From NCBI RefSeq assembly GCF_001267155.1, contig NZ_CP012357.1, forward strand, positions 1,054,001 to 1,118,000: 64,000 bases of DNA, given 5' to 3'. Positions 33,101 to 43,483 of this stretch are shown one piece after another (position 1 is the stretch's first letter; each line of letters opens with the position of its first letter). The notes beneath the pieces were generated by a model. It was given only the letters and a program-made list of their open reading frames with translations. It did not search any database and had not been told where the DNA came from. The translations under genes were made by a program, and so were the position numbers. Origin of the DNA: Spiroplasma litorale (GTDB lineage: Bacteria > Bacillota_I > Bacilli_A > Mycoplasmatales > Mycoplasmataceae).

Positions 33101-34554
33101 TCCTTTGCAACACTTTGACCTGGTAGAATTGCATCTTTTGGAATTAATTGATATTCTTCACCTAATGACAAATTATTATTCTTATAATAACCATAAGTTG
33201 TCATAAAAGTTTTCTGAGTTAAATAATCATCTTTATCTGAATCTTGTTCATATACTGTATACAAATCTTCATTATTGAACTTACCATGTTTTTTTCCTGT
33301 TTCAGGATCAATATAGTTTGAAAAAGCAGATATAAATCGATATTTACCTTTAACATCTCACATAACAACTTCATTAGTATAAGTTATATCAAAATTTGTA
33401 AGATCTGATAATAAATCATAATATGAATTAAAAAAGTCTTTTGCTTTTAAAAACTTTATATCATCAATAAAGTAACTAGATGGACTGTTTTTTGTTGAAA
33501 AAAAGTCTTTTGACTCATAGTTTTTTAATAAAAAGCTTCCATAATCTTTTAGCGTTTTATTATCTCATAATTTACCACTATTCATTAACAAAGAGTCTTC
33601 ATCAGTTATAAAATATCTTATTGTGTCTTCATCAGTTTTTGGATTAGTTTCTACATAAGTATTACCAATTCTTCCATTAAATCCATACTTTTTAAAATCA
33701 TCAATACTTTGGTATTTGATATTTTCTGATGAATTATTTACAAATTGATTTACTTTTTCATTTAAATCTTTATCTTTTATATTATTTATTATTACATTAT
33801 CAATTATAAAAGACTTAAAAGCAGACATAATTGGGCTATTGTTTAAATAGAACATATAGTCAAAAATATCTAATGCCACTTTCTTTTGAGAATTATTTAA
33901 TTCACCTATAAAGTTATTATTTTTTGCATACAATTGTCCAATTAGAGAGTTTTTAAATTGATTTGAATTTTCATTAAATCTAAAGAAACGACCAAATTCT
34001 TTTTTTGCAACAAAATTATTTATTTTTTCTTCATTTGTTAGATTTAATATTGCATTATCTGTTGGAGTATAACTATATTTGCTTGCATTTTTATCTTTTT
34101 TATAACCTTCTGTATCTCCAAAACCAAAATTTAATAAGTAAATCTTGCTACTATTTTTATCTTCATATTTATATAAATATGAATCATAGTTAGAAGTACC
34201 GTCATCTTTTAAGTTTGAAACAAAATTAAAAGGTAGTAATACTGAATCTTTATCATTTCCAATTGTTAATGTAGGAAAACTATATTGTCCATCAGTTACA
34301 TAATCATTGCTAAATGCAAAAAAAGGAGAAATTGTTTGTGTATCATTTGAACTATAAGAACTAGATGTGAATTTATAGCTATAATCATATCCTTTGAAAT
34401 TTCTTGATATTTGACTATTTGTTCTAACTAAGTTTGCAGAAACAATCCCAAAAGCTGATGTAAATAGCACACCAATACTTATTAGTATTAAATAGATTAA
34501 GAATTGAAGCCAATCTTTAAATAACTGTTTAATACCGTTCTTAAATAAAAGCAT
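30103..34554 (-). CDS. Giant FtsX-like ABC transporter permease
   Basis: One continuous code-4 frame of 1483 codons; I checked the joins between standard-code fragments and found only TGA. An N-terminal membrane anchor (residues 10-40) is followed by a ~550-residue extracellular Asn/Ser/Lys-rich domain. Membrane spans lie near 620-760, including the FtsX/MacB signature RGQIGNLKALGVRKTKI. Another span near 800 and a second extracellular domain follow, and a final bundle of spans fills about 1330-1480. This topology (two FtsX units around large ectodomains) fits mollicute efflux-type permeases. No ATPase gene is adjacent. The substrate is unknown. Confidence 0.82.
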
Positions 34555-34592
34555 AAATACATCCCATTTCTAATAACTAGTTTAAAATAAAC

Positions 34593-34615
34593 TTGCTTTA
34601 CTATTATAATTAATA
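34593..34615 (-). promoter_or_regulatory. Candidate promoter of the large permease
   Basis: Minus-strand AATTATAATAG supplies a TATAAT box about 50 bases before the permease start, within the 165-base gap after alaS. The -35 region is weak. The ribosome-binding site (GGGATG) is also weak. No clear terminator for alaS is visible in this gap. Confidence 0.45.
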
Positions 34616-34719
34616 TTACAAAATAATACTAGTCATTAAATTTATTATATATTATTTATTATTGTGTTTTTGCTTTTAACAAATTCATAAATAATTTTAC
34701 AAAAGATAAAATAAATTTA

Positions 34720-37398
34720 TTAGTTGATAATTTTTCCTTGGGCTAAAACTGAATTTCCTCCACCTTTTAAATTGTGTGATTTTACAGATTTGAATATATC
34801 AATCGCACTGAAATTAGGATTTAATTTTTTAGATACTGAAACATAGTATGTTTGTTTTGCGTTGTTAATAATGTGTATTATCAAATTATCATTTATGTTT
34901 TGTAATTCATCAATTAAAACTTTTGTCTCAAAATCATCTAAATCATTTATTTCAAGTTTAATCTCATTAAATCCATCTTTTGGGTTAGGACTAATAGATT
35001 TATAATTTTTAATTTTATCTTCAACACTAATATCGCGATATTTTTTTTGTAAATTTTTAAATAATTCTTTAATTTCTAACAATATGTCTTTTAAGTCATC
35101 AATATTATCTTTTTTAATTTTTAAAGTTTTAAATTTATCAACTAATTTATAAATTTGATTACAATCTATTTTTTGTTCAAACTCTTTTGCTTTTGCAAAC
35201 ATAGAATCAACTTCATCTTTTATAGAATTATATAGATCACTTAAATAATTATTAATTGTTGAGTGACTTGTTAAAGCGGTGTAACGATAAAGACCACTAC
35301 CTTTTGATTCAACATTTATTATTAATAAATCTTCTAATTCTTTTGTTGAATTTACGTGAGTTCCACCACAAAGTTCACATGAAAAACTACCAAATTTTAT
35401 AACTCTAACAACTTCGTCATATTTTTCAGTAAATAAAGCGAGTGCATTATATTTGTCTAACGCCTCTTTTAAGCTACAATGAATAATTTCTCTTTTTAAA
35501 TCATTTTTTATTTCTCTTTCAACTACTTTATGAATTTTCATAACTTCATCTTTTGAAGGAGGTCTTTTATAAGAAATATCAATTCTAAATCCATTTTCAT
35601 CATTGTAACTACCATTTTGTAACGCTTCTTTTCCTAAAACTTCTTGAATTGCTGCTTGTAAAATGTGTGTCCCAGAGTGATTTTTCATAGTTAAAAATCT
35701 TTTATCTTTATCAATGATAGCTTTAAAAGTTTGGTTTACTTTTACCTTATCTGTAAAAATAATTGTATGAATGTTTTGTTTATTTGGACCTTGCTGAACA
35801 TCAATAACTTTAAAATAGTTATTATTTTCATCAATTATAAAACCATTATCTGCAGCTTGACCACCTTTTTCAGCGTAAAATGGTGTTTTATCAAAGATTA
35901 CATAAACTGTTTGGTTATTTGCTTCTTTAATTTCTTTGTCATCAACAAACATATAGATTATTTTAACTTCGCATTCTTCTTTTTCATAACCCACAAATTC
36001 TGATTCAACCTTTAGTGATGTTAATATTGGTGATTGTTTATTTCATGCTTTATTTGCTTTTCTTGCTTTTCTTGATAAATCTTTAACATTTTCAAGTAGT
36101 TCATTATATTTATCTATATCTACATTTACATTATTTTCATTTGCAATTTCAGTTGTTAATTCAATTGGAAACCCATATGATTCAAATAATAAAAGAGCAT
36201 TTTCAGCACTAACTACTTTATTATCCTTAATAATTGATTCTAATAACTCATAACCTTTATTTAAAGTATTTAAAAATTTTTCTTCCTCATTTAAAATAAC
36301 TTCAGAAACAATAGCTTTTTTTTCAATAATATATGGATAAAAATAACTCATACTATCAATTACTTTATCGACTAATTTATGCAAAAATGATCCTTTTATT
36401 TCTAATTTTCTACCATAAACTGAGCTTCTTCTAATTAATCTTCTAATTATATATCCTCTGTCTTTATTACTTGGGAACACTCCATCACTTATAGCAAAGA
36501 CAACTGCTCTTATATGGTCTGCAATAACTTTAAAAGCAGTATTAATTTTAGTTTGGTTTTCATCAATATTTTGATAATCATTGTATATATATTTAAATTT
36601 ATTATCACTTAGTTTTTCTAATTCTTTTATTGTTGGTAAAAAGATGTCAGTTTCAAAGTTAGTTGGTGTATTTTGAAAAATAGATGCCAATCTCTCTAAA
36701 CCTGCACCTGTATCAATATTTTTTCTTGGTAAATCAGTATAATTGTTATTACCATCATTGTTATATTGTGAAAAAACAATATTTCATATTTCAATGTATC
36801 TATCATTTTCAATATCATCTTTTAATAATTTTGTACCTAAATTGTTTTTATCTCACTCAACTCCACGATCAAAGAAGATTTCAGTATTAGGTCCACATGG
36901 TCCTTGACCAACATCTCAAAAATTTGTATCTCGACTACCTTTAAATATGTGATCTTTTTCTATTTTAATTTCTTTTGTTCATATATCATATGCTTCTATA
37001 TCTTCTTCATAAACAGTTATGTAAAGAAGGTTCTTATCTATTCCAAATCATTTTTCTGAAGTTAGTAGTTCTCAAGCCATTGTAATAGCTTCTTTTTTAA
37101 AATAATCCCCAATTGAAAAATTACCAAGCATTTCAAACATTGTTTGGTGTCTTGCTGTAACACCAACATTTTCAATATCATTTGTTCTAATTGATTTTTG
37201 TGAGTTTGTAAGTCTTGGTGAAGGAGGTGTAAGTCTTCCATCAAAATAAGGTTTTAAAGTTGCCACACCCGAGTTTATTCATAATAAACTAGGGTCATTT
37301 ACAGGAACAAGACTAACTGGTTCTAAAAAATGATGTTCTTTTTTCTTAAAAAAATCTATTCACATATCTCTAATTTGGTTTGTCGATAGTTTCTTCAT
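34720..37398 (-). CDS. alaS: Alanyl-tRNA synthetase
   Basis: Charges tRNA-Ala; 892 aa, full length. Order: class II catalytic core ([37 protein letters not shown]), tRNA-recognition domain, then the editing domain with zinc ligands HSGTH (residues 574-578) and CGGTH (Cys677, His681). The C-terminal DHHA1-like domain ends [15 protein letters not shown]. At least ten Trp are TGA. Ribosome-binding site AAGGAG lies within the end of the upstream small gene, which is 10 bases away. The context suggests co-transcription with pepF. Confidence 0.95.
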
Positions 37399-37408
37399 AA
37401 TTTCTCCT

Positions 37409-37666
37409 TTAAATTATGCACTTCTTGTGCACTGCTAGTGTTATTCCACTGAATTGATTGTCATTGTAAAATTCGTTGTTACAAAATTTAATGTTTCAAC
37501 AATCATCAGTATAGTCTTTTGAATAATGTTTGTTATAATTCATTGGTTTTTGACATACCAAACATAGTCTATGTATATCAAATTCATCTTCTTTTGCACC
37601 ACATTTACATTCTAGAGCATTGCTTCATGCATTTGTTGCAATCTTATCTAAGTCAATCTTTTTCAT
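37409..37666 (-). CDS. Small Cys-rich, possibly zinc-binding protein
   Basis: An 85-aa protein, not recognised as a named family. Cysteines at 20, 22, 35 and 38 (C-x-C and C-x2-C) could bind one zinc; further Cys at 56, 62 and 83 and His80 could form a second site. Two Trp codons are TGA, which hides the frame under the standard code. It starts one base after the pepF stop and ends 10 bases before alaS, so it is part of that operon. Reality is supported by this coupling and by the regular metal-site spacing. Confidence 0.75.
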
Positions 37667-37667
37667 T

Positions 37668-39452
37668 TTATCCTCTTTTCATGATAGTTTTTAGTTGTTT
37701 AAGTAGATTTTTAATTTCATTTATTAATGGAAGATATACATTTTCATCTTCAAAATCAACACCAACTTGTTTTAAGGCGACTAAAGGATCTTTTGAACCC
37801 CCTAATTTTAAAAAGTTTATTATATTTTCTTTTTTATTGTTTTTGAAATCTTCATAAAGTTTGAAACTCGCAACAATATCAATTGCGTATTTATAAACAT
37901 AGTATGGAGAATAAAAGAAATGTGATATGTATGGTCAATTATATGTTTTTCTATCTTTATCTGAAAAAATATTATAACCAAAATTATTTTCGACGCTTTT
38001 AAATATTTCTTCTAGTTTAGAAGCGTTTAGAACTTCTCCCTTTGCGACTGTTTGATGAGCAATATGTTCAAACTCTGCAAACTGAATTTGTCTATAAAAT
38101 GTTGAAATTAAATCAAATATTCTTTGTTGAATTAATAGTATTTTTTCATTTTTTTCATTTGTTTTATTCAATAAATAATCAAATAATATGTGCTCATTAA
38201 AAGTAGAAGCAACTTCTGCTAATATGATAGGATATTCATTTAAAGGGTATTGTTGTACATCATTTGCAAATAATGAATGAACAGAGTGCCCTATTTCGTG
38301 TGCTAATGTATTTAATGAAGAGAATTGATCATCTCAATTCATTAAAATTATCGGGTCCAAATTATAGTTTGATGAAGAATACGCCCCGCTAACTTTATTA
38401 ACATCCTCATAATAATCAATCATATGGTCTTTGAATGCAATCTCTAAATTATGTTCATATTCATTTCCTAGTTCTTTTAAAGCTTCTTTAACAATTGATA
38501 TTCCTTCCTCAACACTATATTTTTTGGTCTCAACATTAACAAGCTTTAGTTCTCTATCAGTTGTATATATTTCGTTAAGACTTAAAACTTCTTTTATAAA
38601 TAAAAAGTAATCTTCAAATGCATTAATGTGTTTTTTTCCAGTGCTTATTAGTTTTTCATATATTTTTTCACTAACTTTATCTGAGTTTAAATACATACTT
38701 ATACTTGATTTGTAATTTCTTAAATTAAAATCCTCTTTATCTTTTAACAAAATACTTTCATAAATCTTTGCATATGTGTGTTTATTTTTGCTATATCTTA
38801 AAAAGTATTTATCTCATACTTTTTTTCTAAACTCTTGATCTTTAATTGGGTCTGAATTTTGCATTATGTTTTTAAATGCAGTTGTATCTAAAGTAATTTC
38901 TTTATTTTCATACATAATTTTTTCTTCAACCGAATCAGCATATGTTAAAGATTCATATAAATCAATATAATTAGACCTACTTTGTTCTAATTTAGATATT
39001 AACTCTTCTTCTTCAGACTTTAATATGTGTTTTTTACAATCAAATAAGTCAATATAACATTTAATATAATTATCTAATTTATTATTTTTTAAAATATCAA
39101 TTATGTAATTTAAGTCTAATTCTAGTGTTTCAGGGACAACAAAACTTGTTAAAACATCAGCTTGTTGTGAAATATTGCTATATATAGAGTCTATTTCTTG
39201 TAATTTTTCACTAGTTTTATCTAAATCATAAAGATGTAAATATCTTGATAACTTAGAGTCAACCTCATCTAGTTGTTCTTCTAACTTAACTAATTCAACA
39301 AAACAATCTTTATTTTTTAATTTTCCTTTTAACTTGGCAATATTTTTTGCAATATCAAGTACTTTTTTAGAGTCTTTCTTTCATTCTTCGATGCTATTAT
39401 ATAAATTTTCAAAATTTCATTTATATTTTGATTGTGCTTCTGATCTTTTCAT
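37668..39452 (-). CDS. pepF: Oligoendopeptidase F (M3 family)
   Basis: Cytoplasmic zinc oligopeptidase that degrades peptides imported by Opp-type systems, 594 aa. The active site HEIGH lies at residues 385-389 in SSLNTLAHEIGHSV. The N-terminal helical domain is typical of PepF. Trp codons are mostly TGA. There is no ribosome-binding site before ATG 39452; a TATAAT box ends 6 bases upstream, so the transcript is probably leaderless. It is followed by the small Cys-rich protein and alaS. Confidence 0.93.
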
Positions 39453-39458
39453 AAGATT

Positions 39459-39464
39459 ATTATA
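39459..39464 (-). promoter_or_regulatory. -10 box of pepF, leaderless transcript predicted
   Basis: Minus-strand TATAAT with only six bases (AATCTT) between it and the pepF ATG. Initiation at the normal distance would begin at or beside the start codon. No Shine-Dalgarno sequence is present. Confidence 0.6.
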
Positions 39465-39586
39465 AAATAAATTTAACAAATACTTGTAACTATCTGTATT
39501 TGTTTAATATAATCCTAATAAAAATATTTTATATTCTAAAATAAATTTATAAAATAATTTAGTTTTTTATTATATTTTAGGTGTAG

Positions 39587-39592
39587 TATAAT
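39587..39592 (+). promoter_or_regulatory. -10 box of array membrane protein 1, leaderless or near-leaderless
   Basis: TATAAT followed by nine bases and then ATG 39602. The -35 region is only T-rich. No Shine-Dalgarno sequence. Confidence 0.6.
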
Positions 39593-39601
39593 GTAATTAC
39601 T

Positions 39602-40300
39602 ATGAAAAAGGATGAACTAATAATTGATAAAAATGAAATCAAAAAACACATAAAACTTTTGATTTTAGGTTTATTATTTATTGCAAACTACTACATATTT
39701 ATTAAATTTAATTACAGAACAATTTTAACTGTAATTAATTTAGATTTCACATTACTAATAGGAATATTAGTTTCTTTCATTTACAAACAAAAAAAATCAA
39801 TTAGTAAAAAAGAAACTTTAAAAGGCTTTAATATACTATTTTTGAATCTAATTACAATTGGGTTTATTTTTATAATATTTATTTTACTAATTATTTCAAA
39901 AAATGATGGTTCAGTCATAGTTAATAAAAATATTACATTAATTAATGATTTAAATAGAACAAGAAAGCCAGCTAATTTACAAAGATATGTTAATTCAGTA
40001 TCAATCTTTTTTACAATATTATCTTTAGTATTTTGAATTCTTGCAGCTTCAAATTATTTTAAAATATTAGAAACCATGTACAATAGCATTAAAAAAATAA
40101 TATTTACTTTTGCAAATGCAATAAAAAGAAATATCCAAAAAATTGTTTCTTGATTTAAATACTTATTAAGATTTTTTAAAAACTTTGTAATAAATGATTT
40201 AATTAATTTCTCAAGTTTTTTGTTTAACCGTTTTATATTTTTAATTTTATTTAAATTAAATAAATTAAATAGTTTTTATAGATGGAGCATTATTCCTTAA
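39602..40300 (+). CDS. Array membrane protein 1 (module 1)
   Basis: A 232-aa membrane protein of unknown function. Predicted spans lie near residues 17-36, 44-61, 75-98 and 128-150. A basic, hydrophobic C-terminal half follows (ANAIKRNIQKIVSWF ... FLILFKLNKL). It ends in FYRWSIIP, the tail shared with the other two array membrane proteins. Other Trp codons are TGA, but this tail Trp is TGG. The lipoprotein of the same module starts 47 bases downstream. Similarity to the paralogs is in layout and tail rather than overall sequence. Confidence 0.85.
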
Positions 40301-40328
40301 TATAAATATTTATTTTTAATATTTATAT
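40300..40328 (+). promoter_or_regulatory. Intergenic hairpin before lipoprotein 1
   Basis: Eleven-bp stem ATATAAATATT/AATATTTATAT with a 7-base loop, between the membrane-protein stop and the lipoprotein ribosome-binding site (AGAGAGGA). No U-tract follows, so it is not a simple terminator. The other two modules have unrelated hairpins in the same place. Confidence 0.6.
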
Positions 40329-40346
40329 AAGAGAGGAAAAATAAAA

Positions 40347-42689
40347 ATGAAAAAATTAATTCAATTACTATCAAGTATGAGTCTTTTTGCGACTTCATTA
40401 ACAACTGTAGTTTCATGTGGTGGTGGTGAATCAAATCCAACCAAACCCACAGATCCAACAGATCCAACAGATCCGACTAACCCTACCGACCCAACATTGA
40501 CAGACACACAAAATCAAATGATTAGTGGTGCTGAATTTATGTCTAGATTTATTTTGGCAAGTAGACATGAAAACCTAAACTTTAATCTAAACGAAATTTT
40601 ATCAATGTACTTAACACCTGTGCCAACTGCACTTATGATGCCGGTTGCATATAAATATAAAAATACAGATGTTAATTTTAGTTCAGCTTTACAAAAATAT
40701 AAAACTTTGCTTGCACCATCAATTGAAAAAATAAATAACGATAACTATTCAGGTGTATTTGCAAGTTATGTAATGGGTATGTATGATGATAGTTTTTATA
40801 GAGATTTTATAAATACTGGGCACTTTAATGACTCATTCAATGAACAAGGAGGAGTCGGCTTTAATAAAAAAGATAAAAATAATGAAATGGGAATATTAGC
40901 AGGTCTAGATAAAGATTTAAAATTATCAGGTGATCAAAGTAGAAGAGATTTATCATGAGCAATCCAAGATACTGGTGCATTAACAAATTATCTATTAGAT
41001 ATGGGCTATGATGGAGTTAATCCTGGTGATACAAATGGAACATCAAGTCCTGCAAGCGCAACAAAGCAAGAAAAAGGCGGAACTAATGGTAGTGGTTATT
41101 TGTATTACAATTCAGGTGTTTCAAGAGGACAAGGTAAACAAAACGCATTAAAAATTAATAAAACAGTTCAAGATAAAATTGGTGAAAAAAATAAATATAC
41201 AGCAGCAGATTTTAGCAATGGAAAATACTCTTCATCAATAAATGAAACTACATTTAATGGAATGGGTTCTATGATTGCAAATACTGCTGGTAACTTAAAT
41301 TTAAAAGGATACATAAACAACTTCTCATCTTTAAAAGATAGTCTATCTGAATCTAGTTTTGGAGCAGAGGGACTATTGACAATTGCCAATTATATAACTC
41401 CAATGCTTGCAACTGAAGAAAAAGAATCAGACTTAAAAATTCAAAGTGTTGCATTTAGTTTATTATATAATGTACAATCTGTAATTAATGCAATTCAAAA
41501 AGATTCAAGTACTGGAAATGAACTTAAAGAGTTTTTAAAAACTAACGGATTTGATAGCACAACATTAGGCAAAACATTAGACCAAAAAAAAGCTCTTGGC
41601 GCAGTTGATATATTATTTCCAAAACTTGATAATGTTAAAGCTACTAGATTTTATAAAAAAGATAAAACTGACAAAAATGAACCAATTGAAAATATGCAAA
41701 TAGTATTTAATTTCTTAAAAGAGCTAAAAAAATTCCAAGAAAACCTTGGAACAAAAGAGCTTAAAGAAGAGTTTGCTAATAAATTCTTTTTATCAAAAAG
41801 TGCACCTTTTAAAAAAGATTATTCATTAATCATTAGCGCACCAATGATGGGTGGTCTTGGTGAAGATGGATGAGTTGATTTAGTAAAAGAAGATGGTTCT
41901 GGGGCTGTAAATATATTAAATCTTGTTTCTGAAGCATATAATGGACTATCAAAACAAGATACAATGGAGTTGATACAAGCAACTGAATCAAAATATAAAG
42001 ATAAATCAATTTCTGATTTAAGTAGATCTGAAAAACTTAAACTAATTAAAGATTTAGGGTTTGATAGTTCAACTGGTAAATATACAGAAAACTCATTTTT
42101 TGCAAATTACTTTAAACTATTAACCGATACTAAAACACCTGGTGTTAACGAACTAAGTGATTTATTCAATAGATTAAAAGATAGCACTAATGAAAGCATG
42201 CAACCAACTCACGAAAAAGCACTTCAATATATTTATGATAAAAAATATTGAGATATTTCAAATAAATCATTAAATGTTACTGATCCTTCAGAAATAAACG
42301 GAAAAATGGAATTTACTCTAGAATACAAAGGTAATGGTGATGCTGATTCAAGTGCAGATCAACAAACTACTAAAATTGATGTTCCAGAAAACTTTAACCC
42401 CTACCAAACAAACATAGAACATCAAAAAGATTATGCTCAAAGTGATGCAATAAAAAATAAAATTGATACTTCAAGAATTTCAGGTAAAGTTCTTGGAAAA
42501 GAAAAACTAAAAATGAGTAGTGAAGATTTAATGAAATATGATGGTAAAGGTGAAAACTATAAAGAAGTAAATCATAAATATAAAGTTGTATGACAAAATG
42601 TAAGTAGTGATTCAAATAATCCACACTGAGTTGTTGTAGAAGTTAAATCATACAATAATCAAGGAAAAGAGTTTTATAATATATACTAA
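40347..42689 (+). CDS. Array lipoprotein 1 (tandem paralogous lipoprotein family)
   Basis: A 780-aa surface lipoprotein. The signal peptide ends in a lipobox with Cys at residue 24 (TTVVSCGG). Then comes a Pro-Thr-Asp linker of about 20 residues. The body contains RFILASRHENLNFNLNEILS, SYVMGMYDDSFYRDF, the conserved DMGYDGVNPGDTNGTSSP and GGTNGSGYLYYNSG, and a C-terminal domain ending KEFYNIY. Several TGA-Trp codons join the frame. Strong ribosome-binding site. It may belong to the family annotated as MOLPALP in Spiroplasma-group genomes, recalled from knowledge and not tested. Function unknown. Confidence 0.88.
40437..40497 (+). repeat. Short Pro-Thr-Asp coding repeat in lipoprotein 1
   Basis: Imperfect 9-base units (like ACAGATCCA) encode PTDPTDPTDPTNPTDPT directly after the lipid-anchor region. 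The two paralogs have a short Asn/Pro linker instead. It is likely a flexible stalk; copy number could vary by slippage. Confidence 0.7.
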
Positions 42690-42715
42690 AAGATGTTAAA
42701 ACATCTTTTTTTATT
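42688..42715 (+). terminator. Terminator of module 1
   Basis: Stem AGATGT/ACATCT with loop TAAA, extended by A/T pairs and followed by seven T. It starts at the lipoprotein 1 stop. Confidence 0.85.
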
Positions 42716-42743
42716 TGCTATTTAAACATATTTTGAAATTATA

Positions 42744-42749
42744 TATAAT
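42744..42749 (+). promoter_or_regulatory. -10 box of array membrane protein 2, leaderless
   Basis: TATAAT seven bases before ATG 42757, with TTTAAA 17 bases upstream as a weak -35. No Shine-Dalgarno sequence. The promoter follows the module 1 terminator by about 30 bases, so modules are separate transcription units. Confidence 0.65.
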
Positions 42750-42756
42750 AAATGTA

Positions 42757-43440
42757 ATGAACATAAAAGAAAATATTTTTACAAATAATTTTATAAAAAA
42801 GCACTTGTTTTTTCTTTTTTGTGTTATTTCCATATTTTTGAATATATTTGTATTTAAAATTTGTGATTTTAATTGTATTCTTATTTTAATACACTATGAC
42901 TTAATTATACTGATCGTTATTTTTACAAGATATTTAATTAGATTATATAAATCAAAATCATATTTTGAAAAAATCTCATTCAAGAGAAAACTTACTTTAT
43001 ACTTTTTAATATTTAGCTTATTTATAATGTTTTTTTTATTAATATTTACTTTAAGTATTGATTATTCCTCATTTTATAATGAAACATATAACGTTTGAAG
43101 TAAAATTAAAGAAAATGAAGAAGAATCTGTTTTATTTATCAACTCCATTGTTATTTTTATAATAGAAATTTATTTATTTTCTTTTTTTATTAATTCTTTA
43201 AGTCTTTTATTTTATTTATTTAGTACTGTTATAAAAATAATTTATAACCTATCAGCGAGTTTAAAGACAAATTTTGTTAGTTTATTTACATTATTAAATT
43301 TCTTATTTATTTCAATTGTTAAAAAAATAATAATTGAAGCATTTAACTCATTTAAACACTTTCTTAATATTTTTAAGTTACTAGTATCTTTTAAATTAAA
43401 TAATTTATATTCATTTTATAGATGGAGTATGATTCCTTAA
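42757..43440 (+). CDS. Array membrane protein 2 (module 2)
   Basis: A 227-aa membrane protein, paralog of the module 1 and 3 proteins by position, topology and C-terminal FYRWSMIP. Spans lie near 16-34, 42-60, 78-103 and 127-150. A long hydrophobic-basic C-terminal region follows. ATG 42757 was chosen over the ATG at 42715 because it sits 7 bases after the TATAAT box and aligns with the paralogs' starts. One TGA-Trp occurs mid-gene; the tail Trp is TGG. Function unknown. Confidence 0.83.
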
Positions 43441-43441
43441 C

Positions 43442-43466
43442 ATTGTTTAAAATTTTTAAAAACAAT
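43442..43466 (+). promoter_or_regulatory. Intergenic hairpin before lipoprotein 2
   Basis: Seven-bp stem ATTGTTT/AAACAAT with an A/T-rich 11-base loop, just before the GAAAGGA ribosome-binding site. Same position as in modules 1 and 3, different sequence. Confidence 0.5.
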
Positions 43467-43483
43467 TTGAAAGGAAAAAACTA

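Noticed and set aside
37399-39601. T-box leader for alaS
   Set aside because: alaS is third in an operon that begins with pepF at a leaderless start; no specifier or T-box sequence found in front of either gene.
40437-40497. CRISPR-like short repeat
   Set aside because: The units are 9 bases, in frame, and encode a Pro-Thr-Asp linker; there are no spacers and no cas genes.
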